From: Paenibacillus_I sp035510375
GTDB taxonomy: Bacteria; Bacillota; Bacilli; Paenibacillales; Paenibacillaceae
Assembly (NCBI RefSeq): GCF_035510375.1
Contig: NZ_DATKHG010000003.1
Length of the DNA: 64,000 nucleotides
Reading direction: 5' to 3' (one strand)
Below the pieces are notes generated by a model. The model did no database searches and was not told the origin of the DNA. It was given only the letters and a program-made list of their open reading frames with translations. A program made the translations under genes and the position numbers. Below are positions 40,784 through 48,792 of this stretch, piece after piece (positions within the stretch are counted from its first letter, which is position 1; each line of letters opens with the position of its first letter).

Positions 40784-42190
40784 ATGAAGAAAAAAATGAA
40801 AGCGCTATTCCCGTTGTTGTTGGTCGTTGTATTCATCGTAAGTCTGGCCGCCTGCAGCGGCGGATCCGATTCCGGCGGGAAATCGGGCGACGCACCGGCA
40901 GCGGACACCGGAACGGAAAACACGCAGGCCGCGAACACGGAAGAGACCAAAACCGAGCCTGCGAACGATGCCGGCGGCGAGAAGGTAACCATCACATTCG
41001 CCTGGTGGGGCGACGCGAAGCGGCATGAGAAATACAATGCGATCGCGGACTTGTACGAGAAAGAGAACCCCTACGTCAAAATCGAACGGCAGTACGGCTC
41101 GTTCAATGACTATTGGGACAAGCTGGCGACCCAGACCGCAGGCGGCAACGCACCTGACGTACAGGGCATGCATGCCACGTATGTAGCGGATTACGCGCAG
41201 CGCGGCGCGCTGCTCGATCTGGAACCTTATCTGGCAGACGGGACGATCGATATCGGCAGTTTCCCCGATTCCGTCAAGGAAGTTCAGAAGGTTGAAGGCA
41301 AGACGGTCATGATCGCCCAAGGCGTTACGATGACGGGCTGGAACTACAACAAAGGAGCGCTGGATAAGCTCGGCGTAGCCGCTCCGGATTACAACTGGAC
41401 CTGGGATGACTTCCTTGCAAAGGTCGCTGAAATTCAGAAGGCAATCAACGCAAGCGATAATAAAAAGCGGTGGGCCTCCGTGGATGCCAGCGGCGACATC
41501 ACGGGTGTGCAGGTATACGCCCGCCAGAAGGGCACCGATCTTTTCACCGCGGAAGGAAAGCTCGGCGTTACGAAGGAGCAAATGACGGAATGGTTCGCGA
41601 TGTGGGATAAGCTCCGTAAGGACAAGGTGATCCCGGATGCGGCGACCAGCGAACAATATGCAACCGTTTCTCTCGACCAAGGCATGCTGGTAAAAGGACT
41701 GGTCATTCTGGCGACATTCCCGTTCAACCAGATTCCGCTGTATCAGAACTATATCGCCGATGGGGAAGTTCAGCCGCTGCGCAGACCGCTCGATCCAAGC
41801 GGCAAGGAAGGTGAATTCGTCGAAGGCGCGTACCTGGCAGTGGCCAAGACTTCAAAGTATCCGAAGGAAGCGGCGGATTTCATCAGCTTCTTCGTGAATA
41901 ACGAAGAAGTCCAGAAGATTTTCAAGCTGGAGCAGGGCGCGCTCGGCTCGACCAAAGGAAATGAAGTCATCAGGCCTACGCTGAATCCGGCGGAGCAAAG
42001 AACGCTCGAAGCCATCGAAACAAGCTTGAAGACGGCGGGCAAGCTGCCGCTGCCTCCGAAAGGCCAGGGAGAAGTGCGCACGCTCCTCACCGAAACATCC
42101 CAAGCCGTGGCATTCGGCCAGCTGAGCCCGGAGCAGGGCGCGCAGGAGTTCGTAGAGAAGGCGGCCGAGATTCTGGCCAAATCATCCTGA
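40784..42190 (+). CDS. sugar ABC transporter substrate-binding lipoprotein (CUT1)
   Basis: 468 residues, ATG 40784 after GGAGGG. Lipoprotein signal with lipobox SLAAC (Cys ~24), an acidic Thr/Gly/Asp linker to about residue 65, then an extracellular solute-binding family 1 fold (ITFAWWGDAKRHEKYNAIAD; NGKGxDV-like segments and SQAVAFGQLSPEQGA near the end). It heads a MalFG-type permease pair. Ligand unknown; oligosaccharide or sugar-acid glycoside would be usual for CUT1. A stable hairpin follows the gene. Confidence 0.9.
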   Translation: MKKKMKALFPLLLVVVFIVSLAACSGGSDSGGKSGDAPAADTGTENTQAANTEETKTEPANDAGGEKVTITFAWWGDAKRHEKYNAIADLYEKENPYVKIERQYGSFNDYWDKLATQTAGGNAPDVQGMHATYVADYAQRGALLDLEPYLADGTIDIGSFPDSVKEVQKVEGKTVMIAQGVTMTGWNYNKGALDKLGVAAPDYNWTWDDFLAKVAEIQKAINASDNKKRWASVDASGDITGVQVYARQKGTDLFTAEGKLGVTKEQMTEWFAMWDKLRKDKVIPDAATSEQYATVSLDQGMLVKGLVILATFPFNQIPLYQNYIADGEVQPLRRPLDPSGKEGEFVEGAYLAVAKTSKYPKEAADFISFFVNNEEVQKIFKLEQGALGSTKGNEVIRPTLNPAEQRTLEAIETSLKTAGKLPLPPKGQGEVRTLLTETSQAVAFGQLSPEQGAQEFVEKAAEILAKSS

Positions 42191-42215
42191 CAACCGTTGG
42201 TACGGTAATTTACAC

Positions 42216-42251
42216 ACGGCCCGGACGGGTGCACCGTTTCCGTCCGGCCGT
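42216..42251 (+). terminator. hairpin between binding-protein and permease genes
   Basis: CCGGACGG (42221-42228) with CCGTCCGG (42240-42247), extended by ACGG/CCGT with one bulged C. No T-run follows, so it more likely protects the upstream mRNA or partly terminates than stops the operon. Confidence 0.6.
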
Positions 42252-42269
42252 ATATTTGGGAGTGACATT

Positions 42270-43160
42270 ATGCCGGCATTAAAAGCCTTTTGGAAAAACA
42301 ATTGGGTAGGCTATCTGTTCCTCAGTCCCTGGTTGATCGGATTGATCAGTTTGACTGCTTTTCCAATGGGCTTTTCGCTTTATCTGGCATTTACCGAGTA
42401 TGATTTGCTGACCCCGCCACAATGGATCGGCCTTCAGAACTTCACGGAAATGTTTGCGGACAGAAAGTACTGGGCGAGTGTAAGCGTAACCCTCCAATAT
42501 GTCTTCCTCGGGGTACCGCTTGCCCTTTCCTTTGCGCTCGCCGTTGCGCTGCTGCTCAATCGCGGCATCAGGGGCCTGCGTGTATATCGGGCTATCTATT
42601 ATATCCCGTCCCTGTTCGGAGGCAGTGTGGCGATCGGTCTGCTGTGGCGGCAGATTTTCGGCGGAGACGGCTTGCTTAACAACTTCCTTGCCCAATTCGG
42701 CATAGAGGGGAAGAACTGGATCGCGTCTCCGGATACGGCCCTTTATACGCTGGTTGTGCTTGCGGTTTGGCAGTTCGGATCGTCGATGGTTATTTTCCTG
42801 GCAGGGCTCAAGCAGATTCCGACGGATCTGTACGAGTCATCCAGAATCGACGGAGCGAGCCGATGGAGGCAATTCCGGAGCGTGACGTTTCCGCTGCTGA
42901 CACCGATCATTTTTTTCAACCTCGTCATGCAGGTCATCCACGCGTTCCAGGCGTTCACCTCCGCTTATGTGGTAAGCGGCGGTACGGGCGGGCCGCTTAA
43001 CTCCACCCTTTTTTATACGCTGTATCTGTACCAGAAAGGGTTTGCCCAGTTCTCCATGGGCTATGCTTCCGCAATGGCCTGGGTGCTGCTGCTTGCCATT
43101 GCGACCGTGACCGGCCTGCTCTTCCTGTCGTCCCGCAAATGGGTGTTTTACCAAGAATAG
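42270..43160 (+). CDS. sugar ABC transporter permease (MalF/UgpA type)
   Basis: 296 residues, six transmembrane segments, and the EAA loop as DLYESSRIDGASRWRQFRSV near residue 200. The N-terminal block NWVGYLFLSPWLIGL is typical of the family. First membrane subunit of the island's importer; pairs with the next gene 12 bp downstream. Confidence 0.92.
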   Translation: MPALKAFWKNNWVGYLFLSPWLIGLISLTAFPMGFSLYLAFTEYDLLTPPQWIGLQNFTEMFADRKYWASVSVTLQYVFLGVPLALSFALAVALLLNRGIRGLRVYRAIYYIPSLFGGSVAIGLLWRQIFGGDGLLNNFLAQFGIEGKNWIASPDTALYTLVVLAVWQFGSSMVIFLAGLKQIPTDLYESSRIDGASRWRQFRSVTFPLLTPIIFFNLVMQVIHAFQAFTSAYVVSGGTGGPLNSTLFYTLYLYQKGFAQFSMGYASAMAWVLLLAIATVTGLLFLSSRKWVFYQE

Positions 43161-43172
43161 AGGTGATTACCG

Positions 43173-44012
43173 TTGGTGCTAGGCAGATCGCAGAAGCTAT
43201 TGCTTCAGGTTGTCATCATCGCCGGGTGTCTGATCATGATGTATCCGCTGCTCTGGATGCTGATGAGTTCTTTTAAGCCGAACACCCAGATTTTCACGGA
43301 TCCTTCCCTGATTCCGAAGACGATCACGTTTGAAAACTATCAATTCGGCTGGGCCGGGTTATCGGGCTACACCTTCGGCAAATTTTTCGCGAATACGTTC
43401 TTGATCGTCGCACTGAACATCGTCGGAACGCTGATTTCCTGTTCCATGGCGGCTTACGCCTTCGGCCGGCTTGACTTCTTCATGAAGAAAATATGGTTTG
43501 CCGTCATGCTGCTGACGCTGATGCTTCCGTTTCACGTAACGGTCATTCCGCAATACATCATGTTCAACAAGTTCGGTTGGATCAATACCTATTTGCCGCT
43601 GACCGTTCCCAAATTTTTCGCCGTGGAAGCCTTCTTCATCTTTCTGATCGTACAGTTCATCCGGTCGCTGCCCCTCGAGTTCGACCAGGCGGCGAAGATC
43701 GACGGCTGCGGTCCCATCAAGATGTACGGGTATCTGATCGTCCCGCTGACCCTGCCGGCGCTGGTTACGTCGTCCATCTTTACGTTCATTTGGACCTGGA
43801 ACGATTTCTTCAGCCAGCTGCTGTACCTCAGCAGTATCAAAACGTACACGGTGGCGTTGGCGCTCCGCATGTTCACCGATTCCTCCGGCGACAGCTCCTG
43901 GGGCGCACTCTTTGCGATGTCGATCCTGTCGCTCGTGCCGGTGTTCGTGATGTTCATCTTTTTCCAAAGGTATCTCATTGAGGGCATCGCGGCAGGAGGC
44001 GTGAAGGGATGA
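43173..44012 (+). CDS. sugar ABC transporter permease (MalG/UgpE type)
   Basis: 279 residues, six transmembrane segments; EAA loop LEFDQAAKIDGCGPIKMYGY and the WNDFFSQLLYL segment after it. TTG 43173 follows AGAGGTGATT. No ATPase gene is present in the island, so the pair must use an ATPase encoded elsewhere, as MsmX serves several CUT1 systems in Bacillus. Confidence 0.92.
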   Translation: MVLGRSQKLLLQVVIIAGCLIMMYPLLWMLMSSFKPNTQIFTDPSLIPKTITFENYQFGWAGLSGYTFGKFFANTFLIVALNIVGTLISCSMAAYAFGRLDFFMKKIWFAVMLLTLMLPFHVTVIPQYIMFNKFGWINTYLPLTVPKFFAVEAFFIFLIVQFIRSLPLEFDQAAKIDGCGPIKMYGYLIVPLTLPALVTSSIFTFIWTWNDFFSQLLYLSSIKTYTVALALRMFTDSSGDSSWGALFAMSILSLVPVFVMFIFFQRYLIEGIAAGGVKG

Positions 44013-44157
44013 CAGCATGCAGGTTGGTGCGGCAGTTAAGCAATGCAAGGGGGTGAACAAGCGCTTTGCCGGAACGTTAGCCGCATACAGTCGAGCTGTC
44101 CTCGTTGCAATCATGAATTTTCCGCAAGATCTGATTGAAAACAAAGGAGACGATAAA

Positions 44158-44886
44158 ATGGCACAGGAAAACTTCGTTGAGGAAAACGTCGAAGCAAAGG
44201 ATGACCGGGACGAGATTTTGGAGCTGTTCAAGGATTTGCGCGTAACGGACGTGCGCGACGGGATGGATTGGGTGGGCTACCACGGCTACGGAACGGTGCA
44301 TCACAGCATCAAGCCGCTCTGGAGGACCAAGATCGTCGGCATTGCGCGCACGGCGCGGTATATGCCGTTCGAGGGACCGGTGCCGAACAAGACCCACGAT
44401 GATTATACGGCATGGGCCAAATGGTACTATAAGGAGGTTTGCTACGATCCGTGGCACGCGGACCTCGTCGACGGAGACATCATGGTCATGGATGTCAGCG
44501 GATGCGATGTCGGTATTCTCGGCTCCAACAACACCCTGGCGGCATTGAAAGCCGGCTGCAGAGGGTACATAACGAACGGCGGGGGGATCCGGGACACGGA
44601 CGAAGTCATCATGCAGAAAATTCCGGTATGGTCCAAGTTCGTATCCCAGGGCATGGACCAGACCCGTATCCGATTCGACTCCAAGGATGTGCCGGTCGCG
44701 ATCGGAGGCGTAGCGATTTATCCGGGCGACGTGATTGTGGCGGACGGGGACGGCGTTATCGCCGTTCCGCGTAAAATCGCCCGCGAAGTCGCTAAATTTG
44801 CGCATCAGGAACTGACAGGCGACAAAGCGGGCCGAAAGAGATTGTATGAAGCGCTCGGTTGGGAGCTGGATGAAACCGTTCTGTAA
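44158..44886 (+). CDS. RraA family protein A (putative class II pyruvate aldolase-like)
   Basis: 242 residues from ATG 44158, with AAAGGAGA 12 bases before; the frame extends left without a site. RraA/dimethylmenaquinone-methyltransferase-like fold: DIMVMDVSGCDVGILG, then GCRGYITNGGGIRDTDEV. Arg-Asp of the D-x20-R-D aldolase signature is present, but the first position is Asn. Family members include hydroxy-oxoacid aldolases and oxaloacetate decarboxylases, while RraA itself inhibits RNase E, so the name does not give the reaction. It has an N-terminal extension of ~25 residues over protein B. Context suggests catabolic enzyme. A hairpin follows. Confidence 0.8.
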   Translation: MAQENFVEENVEAKDDRDEILELFKDLRVTDVRDGMDWVGYHGYGTVHHSIKPLWRTKIVGIARTARYMPFEGPVPNKTHDDYTAWAKWYYKEVCYDPWHADLVDGDIMVMDVSGCDVGILGSNNTLAALKAGCRGYITNGGGIRDTDEVIMQKIPVWSKFVSQGMDQTRIRFDSKDVPVAIGGVAIYPGDVIVADGDGVIAVPRKIAREVAKFAHQELTGDKAGRKRLYEALGWELDETVL

Positions 44887-44904
44887 CGGGCCCTCGAATC
44901 AATT

Positions 44905-44931
44905 GAGAGCTAATAGCCTCTATTAGCTCTC
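44905..44931 (+). terminator. hairpin after RraA-A
   Basis: GAGAGCTAATA (44905-44915) and TATTAGCTCTC (44921-44931) form a perfect 11-bp stem with loop GCCTC, followed by TTACTTTAT. Possible partial terminator inside the operon. Confidence 0.6.
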
Positions 44932-44961
44932 TTACTTTATAAAGAATGGGGGATGGGCACG

Positions 44962-45828
44962 ATGGGGAACAAACGGATAGGGTTTATCGGACTTGGCGCG
45001 ATGGGTTTACCGATGGCCCGCAACCTGCTCAAGAACGATTTTGAGGTGCACGTGGCTGTCCACCGGAATTCGGAGCCGGTACAAGAGCTAAAGGGGCAGG
45101 GCGCCGTTGTGCACGATTCCCTTGAGCATGTCGCCGCCGGCTGCGAAGTGCTGATCACCATTTTGCCCGCCGACAAGGAAATGCAGGGCGTGCTCCTGGA
45201 TAATAAATGCCTGGATACGCTTGACAGAAATGCCGTACTGGTCGAAATGACGTCCGGATCCCCGGCCATGATGAAGCGCGTGCATGACGTATATCGGAAT
45301 AAGGGAATACGCGTGCTGGACGCTCCCGTTAGCGGCGGTACGATCGGTGCCGAGAAAGGTACGCTGACCGTTATGGCCGGGGGTGAGGCCGACGTGCTGG
45401 ATGACGTGCGCCGGGTGCTGGAGGCAATGGCCCGGAACATCTATCTCGTCGGTCCGGTAGGAGCCGGCAAAGCGATTAAGGCGATTAACCAGATGCTGGC
45501 CGGCGTTCATATGGTGGCTGCCGCAGAAGCGTTCGCGCTTGCGCAAAAGCTGGAGATCGACAAGGATATGCTGAAGCAGGTCATCGGCAGCAGCTCGGGC
45601 GCCTCCTGGATGTTTCTGAACAAGCTCGATGCGATGAGCGATCGCAATTTCAAACCCGGCTTTAAGCAGCGCTTAATGAAGAAGGATGTGCAGATTGCGG
45701 TGGATGAAGGCAGGAATATTCCTTTGCCGCTGGCCGGTCTCGCACTGCAGTTGTACAACATGTCGGAAAAGGATATCGGCGAGAAGGATTTCTCTGCCAT
45801 TGCCGAGTACTTCCTGGGAGACGAATAA
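44962..45828 (+). CDS. 3-hydroxyisobutyrate/tartronate-semialdehyde-reductase-like dehydrogenase
   Basis: 288 residues from ATG 44962 (another ATG at 44953). Beta-hydroxyacid dehydrogenase family: NAD(P) motif IGFIGLGAMGLPMARNLL, substrate loop DAPVSGGTIGAEKGTLTVM, catalytic Lys in GKAIKAINQMLAG (about residue 168), and KDVQIAVDEG. It could reduce tartronate semialdehyde to glycerate (GarR-like) or oxidise a 3-hydroxyacid. The link to a D-glycerate-type dehydrogenase on the other side of the island supports the first, as inference. Confidence 0.88.
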   Translation: MGNKRIGFIGLGAMGLPMARNLLKNDFEVHVAVHRNSEPVQELKGQGAVVHDSLEHVAAGCEVLITILPADKEMQGVLLDNKCLDTLDRNAVLVEMTSGSPAMMKRVHDVYRNKGIRVLDAPVSGGTIGAEKGTLTVMAGGEADVLDDVRRVLEAMARNIYLVGPVGAGKAIKAINQMLAGVHMVAAAEAFALAQKLEIDKDMLKQVIGSSSGASWMFLNKLDAMSDRNFKPGFKQRLMKKDVQIAVDEGRNIPLPLAGLALQLYNMSEKDIGEKDFSAIAEYFLGDE

Positions 45829-45829
45829 T

Positions 45830-46507
45830 ATGGAGAACATGGGATTTCGTATATTGCCGCTCGATGGAAGGCCTGACGCAGCGCTGCTTGGACGGTTCCG
45901 CGAGGCGGCCAGCCCGCTGATCAGCGACAACATGAACCGGATGACGGGAACCATCGCCGGCCTGCGGCCGTTTCATGCAAGCGGACCATTGCTGGGTCCT
46001 GCGTTCACCGTAAAGACGAGGGCCGGCGATAACCTGATGGTCCACAAGGCGATCGACATGGCGGAGCCGGGCGATGTGATCGTAGTCGACGCCGGCGGCG
46101 ATATCACGCAGGCGATTATCGGTGAGATCATGCTGCGGCTCGCGCGCAAAAAAGGGCTGGCGGGATTCGTCATCGACGGCGCGATCCGTGATACCCGGGC
46201 ATTCCAAGCATTGAATTATCCTTGCTACGCCCGCGGGGTCACGCATCGCGGCCCCTTCAAAGAAGGGCCTGGGGAAATCAACGTTCCCGTTTGTGTAGGA
46301 AATATGGTGGTTCAGCCGGGCAACATCATATTCGGCGACGAAGACGGTGTTGTTGCCGTACCTCAGAAGCAGGCTGCGGACATCATGGACCTGGTCGCGG
46401 CACAGCTGAAGCGTGAGCGGGACATCATTCGCTCCATCGAAGATGGAACGGTCGACCGCGCTTGGGTCAACGAAACGCTGCAACGCAAAGGTTGTGCATT
46501 GCCGTGA
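45830..46507 (+). CDS. RraA family protein B (putative hydroxy-oxoacid aldolase/decarboxylase)
   Basis: 225 residues from ATG 45830, one base after the previous stop, with GGGAGACG upstream. RraA fold with the more standard motifs: DVIVVDAGGDITQAIIGEIM and GLAGFVIDGAIRDTRAF, giving E-x20-R-D. It is closer than protein A to the 4-hydroxy-4-methyl-2-oxoglutarate aldolase type. Having two divergent RraA proteins in one operon suggests either a heteromer or two successive C-C lyase steps. GTGA overlap with the next gene. Confidence 0.8.
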   Translation: MENMGFRILPLDGRPDAALLGRFREAASPLISDNMNRMTGTIAGLRPFHASGPLLGPAFTVKTRAGDNLMVHKAIDMAEPGDVIVVDAGGDITQAIIGEIMLRLARKKGLAGFVIDGAIRDTRAFQALNYPCYARGVTHRGPFKEGPGEINVPVCVGNMVVQPGNIIFGDEDGVVAVPQKQAADIMDLVAAQLKRERDIIRSIEDGTVDRAWVNETLQRKGCALP

Positions 46508-47562
46508 ACCGCCGTTATGACTGGCAGAGACTTCAGCAGTATGTCGCCGGCTTGTTCAACGGGGCCGGACTGTCCCGGGAAAACGCGGAGATTGTCGCAG
46601 AATCCTTGGTGCAGGCGGATTTGCGCGGCGTGGATTCCCATGGAGTCGTTCGCACGGATATCTATCTGAAGCGCATTCAGGCGGGGATGATGAATTCGGA
46701 CGGCGATGTTACCGTCGAGCGCTCCTCGGGCAGCGTCACACTGCTTGACGGCCGCAATAATCCGGGCGCAGTCATTGGAAGCAGGGCGCTGGAGCACGCA
46801 CTTGAGGAGGTGAAGCGGCAGGGAAGCGCGGTCGTCGGCGTCAAGGGTTCGAACCACTTCGGTACCTGCGCCTATTACTTATTGAAGGCGGTTCAGCAGG
46901 ATACCATCATGATCATTCTCTCCAACGCTTCGCAGACCATGCCTCCCACCGGCGGCATCAGGCCGTTCATCGGCACGAATCCATTCTCCGTCGGCGTGCC
47001 GGCCGGCAAATGCCGTCCGTTCGTTCTGGACATGGCGACAAGCGTGGTGGCGAGAGGTAAGATCATCGTGGCGGCCGAGAGAGGTGAGGATATTCCGCAG
47101 GGATGGGCGATCGACAAGCACGGGAATCCCACCACGAATGCGCGGGAGGCGCTGAACGGCTCGGTGCTGCCGATGGCGGGCGCAAAAGGCTATGGGATCT
47201 CGATGTTCGTCGATATTTTAAGCGGTGTGCTGACCGGTGCGGGCTTCGGAAGGTACGTGAACAATATGTATGAGAATTGGCATGAACCGCAGAACGTCGG
47301 CCACCTGTTCGTAGCCGTAGATATTAATGCTTTCATGCCGGCCGCACTGTTCAAGGAACGAATGGACCGTTACATCCGTGAAATTAAAGCGGAGCCTAAA
47401 GCGCCTGACGTCGAGGAAATCTTGATTCCGGGCGAGATTGAGCTCCGATGTACGGAAGCGAGGATGGCGTGCGGAATCGAGCTTCCCGCATCGGTTGAAA
47501 AGCAGCTCGAGGCATGGGGCGAGAGGTTTGGAAGAAAACTGTCCGACGCCTTGAAAGAATAA
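46504..47562 (+). CDS. Ldh2/malate-L-lactate-L-sulfolactate dehydrogenase family oxidoreductase
   Basis: 352 residues from GTG 46504, overlapping the RraA-B stop. Ldh2 fold (not Rossmann): DLRGVDSHGVVR with the catalytic His, GSNHFGTCAYY, IGTNPFSVGVPAG, and MATSVVARGKI, GAKGYGISMFVDILSG. Such enzymes oxidise or reduce a 2-hydroxy acid, e.g. malate, ureidoglycolate, sulfolactate or diketogulonate, with NAD(P). The ureidoglycolate dehydrogenase (AllD) alternative is interesting given the puc operon, but it is 25 kb away inside a different operon. Confidence 0.88.
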   Translation: MNRRYDWQRLQQYVAGLFNGAGLSRENAEIVAESLVQADLRGVDSHGVVRTDIYLKRIQAGMMNSDGDVTVERSSGSVTLLDGRNNPGAVIGSRALEHALEEVKRQGSAVVGVKGSNHFGTCAYYLLKAVQQDTIMIILSNASQTMPPTGGIRPFIGTNPFSVGVPAGKCRPFVLDMATSVVARGKIIVAAERGEDIPQGWAIDKHGNPTTNAREALNGSVLPMAGAKGYGISMFVDILSGVLTGAGFGRYVNNMYENWHEPQNVGHLFVAVDINAFMPAALFKERMDRYIREIKAEPKAPDVEEILIPGEIELRCTEARMACGIELPASVEKQLEAWGERFGRKLSDALKE

Positions 47563-47612
47563 ATCTCGTATCATCGCAAGCAAGCATGCATAGCCGCCGA
47601 GGAGGATCGAAC

Positions 47613-48776
47613 ATGTTATGGAACCGGATATTCAGATACGAGCTGCCGACTGCGATCGAGTTCGGAAACGGCTCAGTCAAAGAGCTTGCAGCCCATGTGC
47701 GTAAGCTGAATGGAAATAAGGTGCTTCTTGTCAGTGACCCGGGCGTCCAGAAAGCGGGCATGACCGAACGTTTGACGGCTGTGCTGACAAAGGAAGAGAT
47801 CCCTTATGCGATCTTTAACGAAATTGAGCCCGACCCGGATATCGATGGCGTCATGCGCGGCAAAGAGCTGGCCGCTTCGGAAGGCTGCGACTGCGTGGTC
47901 GGAATCGGGGGCGGCAGCGCCCTCGACACGGCGAAGGCCATCGGACTTATGCTCGGTAACGGCGGGCATATTCGCGATTATGTGGGCATTAACAAAGTAC
48001 CGAAGAAAGGTACTCCCGTCATCGCCGTGCCTACGACGGCGGGAACGGGCAGCGAGCTCACCATTTGGTCCGTGCTGTCCGACAAGCCGGCCAAGGTCAA
48101 ACTGAGTGTCGGAAGCGCCTATAATTGCCCCGATCTTGCGCTCTGCGATCCGGAGTTGACGGTATCTCTGCCTCCCCATATTACGGCTGCAACCGGCATG
48201 GATGCCCTTACCCATGCGCTGGAATCTTTCGTCAACAAAGCCACTCAGCCGATTTCGGAGGGGCTCTCTGTTCAATCGATGAAGATGATCGCGCACAGCC
48301 TGCGCACCGCGGTAGCGCAGGGCGAAAATCTGTATGCGCGATACGATATGCTGATGGCCAGCCTCATCGCGGCTATGGCGTTCAATCCGACCCGGCTCGG
48401 CTTGTCCCATGCACTGGCCATACCGCTTGGCGCCCATTTCAAAATTCCGCACGGTACTGTCAATGCCATTCTGCTCCCTGAGGTTATGCATTACAACTTG
48501 ATGGGCAATCCGGATAAATTCAAAACGATCGCGCAGATCTTCGGCATGCCGGTTGACCATCTGCCGCCGTGGGAAGCGGCTGAGCAGTCGGTTGTCGCCG
48601 TCCGGAAGCTGAAGCGGGACGTCGGCATTCATCAGACGCTATCCGACTTCGGCGTGACGGAAGACGCGCTCGATAAGATTGCGGAAGAAGCGATGACCTC
48701 GGGTAATATACCGGTCAATCCACGCAAGCCGACGCTGGAGGACTTGAAGCAAATTTGCCGCGAAGCCATGAAATGA
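47613..48776 (+). CDS. iron-containing alcohol dehydrogenase
   Basis: 387 residues from ATG 47613 (GAGGAGG seven bases before). Family III ADH: NAD motif GIGGGSALDTAKAIG, TTAGTGSE, and iron-binding GLSHALAIPLGAHFKIPHGTVNA (in two parts) with the His ligands. It would oxidise an alcohol or hydroxyacid or reduce an aldehyde; relatives include 1,3-propanediol, lactaldehyde and hydroxyacid-oxoacid dehydrogenases. Next to an aldehyde dehydrogenase, so together alcohol to aldehyde to acid is plausible. Confidence 0.9.
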   Translation: MLWNRIFRYELPTAIEFGNGSVKELAAHVRKLNGNKVLLVSDPGVQKAGMTERLTAVLTKEEIPYAIFNEIEPDPDIDGVMRGKELAASEGCDCVVGIGGGSALDTAKAIGLMLGNGGHIRDYVGINKVPKKGTPVIAVPTTAGTGSELTIWSVLSDKPAKVKLSVGSAYNCPDLALCDPELTVSLPPHITAATGMDALTHALESFVNKATQPISEGLSVQSMKMIAHSLRTAVAQGENLYARYDMLMASLIAAMAFNPTRLGLSHALAIPLGAHFKIPHGTVNAILLPEVMHYNLMGNPDKFKTIAQIFGMPVDHLPPWEAAEQSVVAVRKLKRDVGIHQTLSDFGVTEDALDKIAEEAMTSGNIPVNPRKPTLEDLKQICREAMK

Positions 48777-48792
48777 TGAAAGTTTTTGAATA

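Noticed and set aside
46504..47562. Ldh2-type gene as ureidoglycolate dehydrogenase (AllD) of purine catabolism
   Set aside because: It belongs to a different operon with different regulators 23 kb from the puc genes, and the puc route ends with PucG rather than ureidoglycolate. Kept as a remote alternative only.
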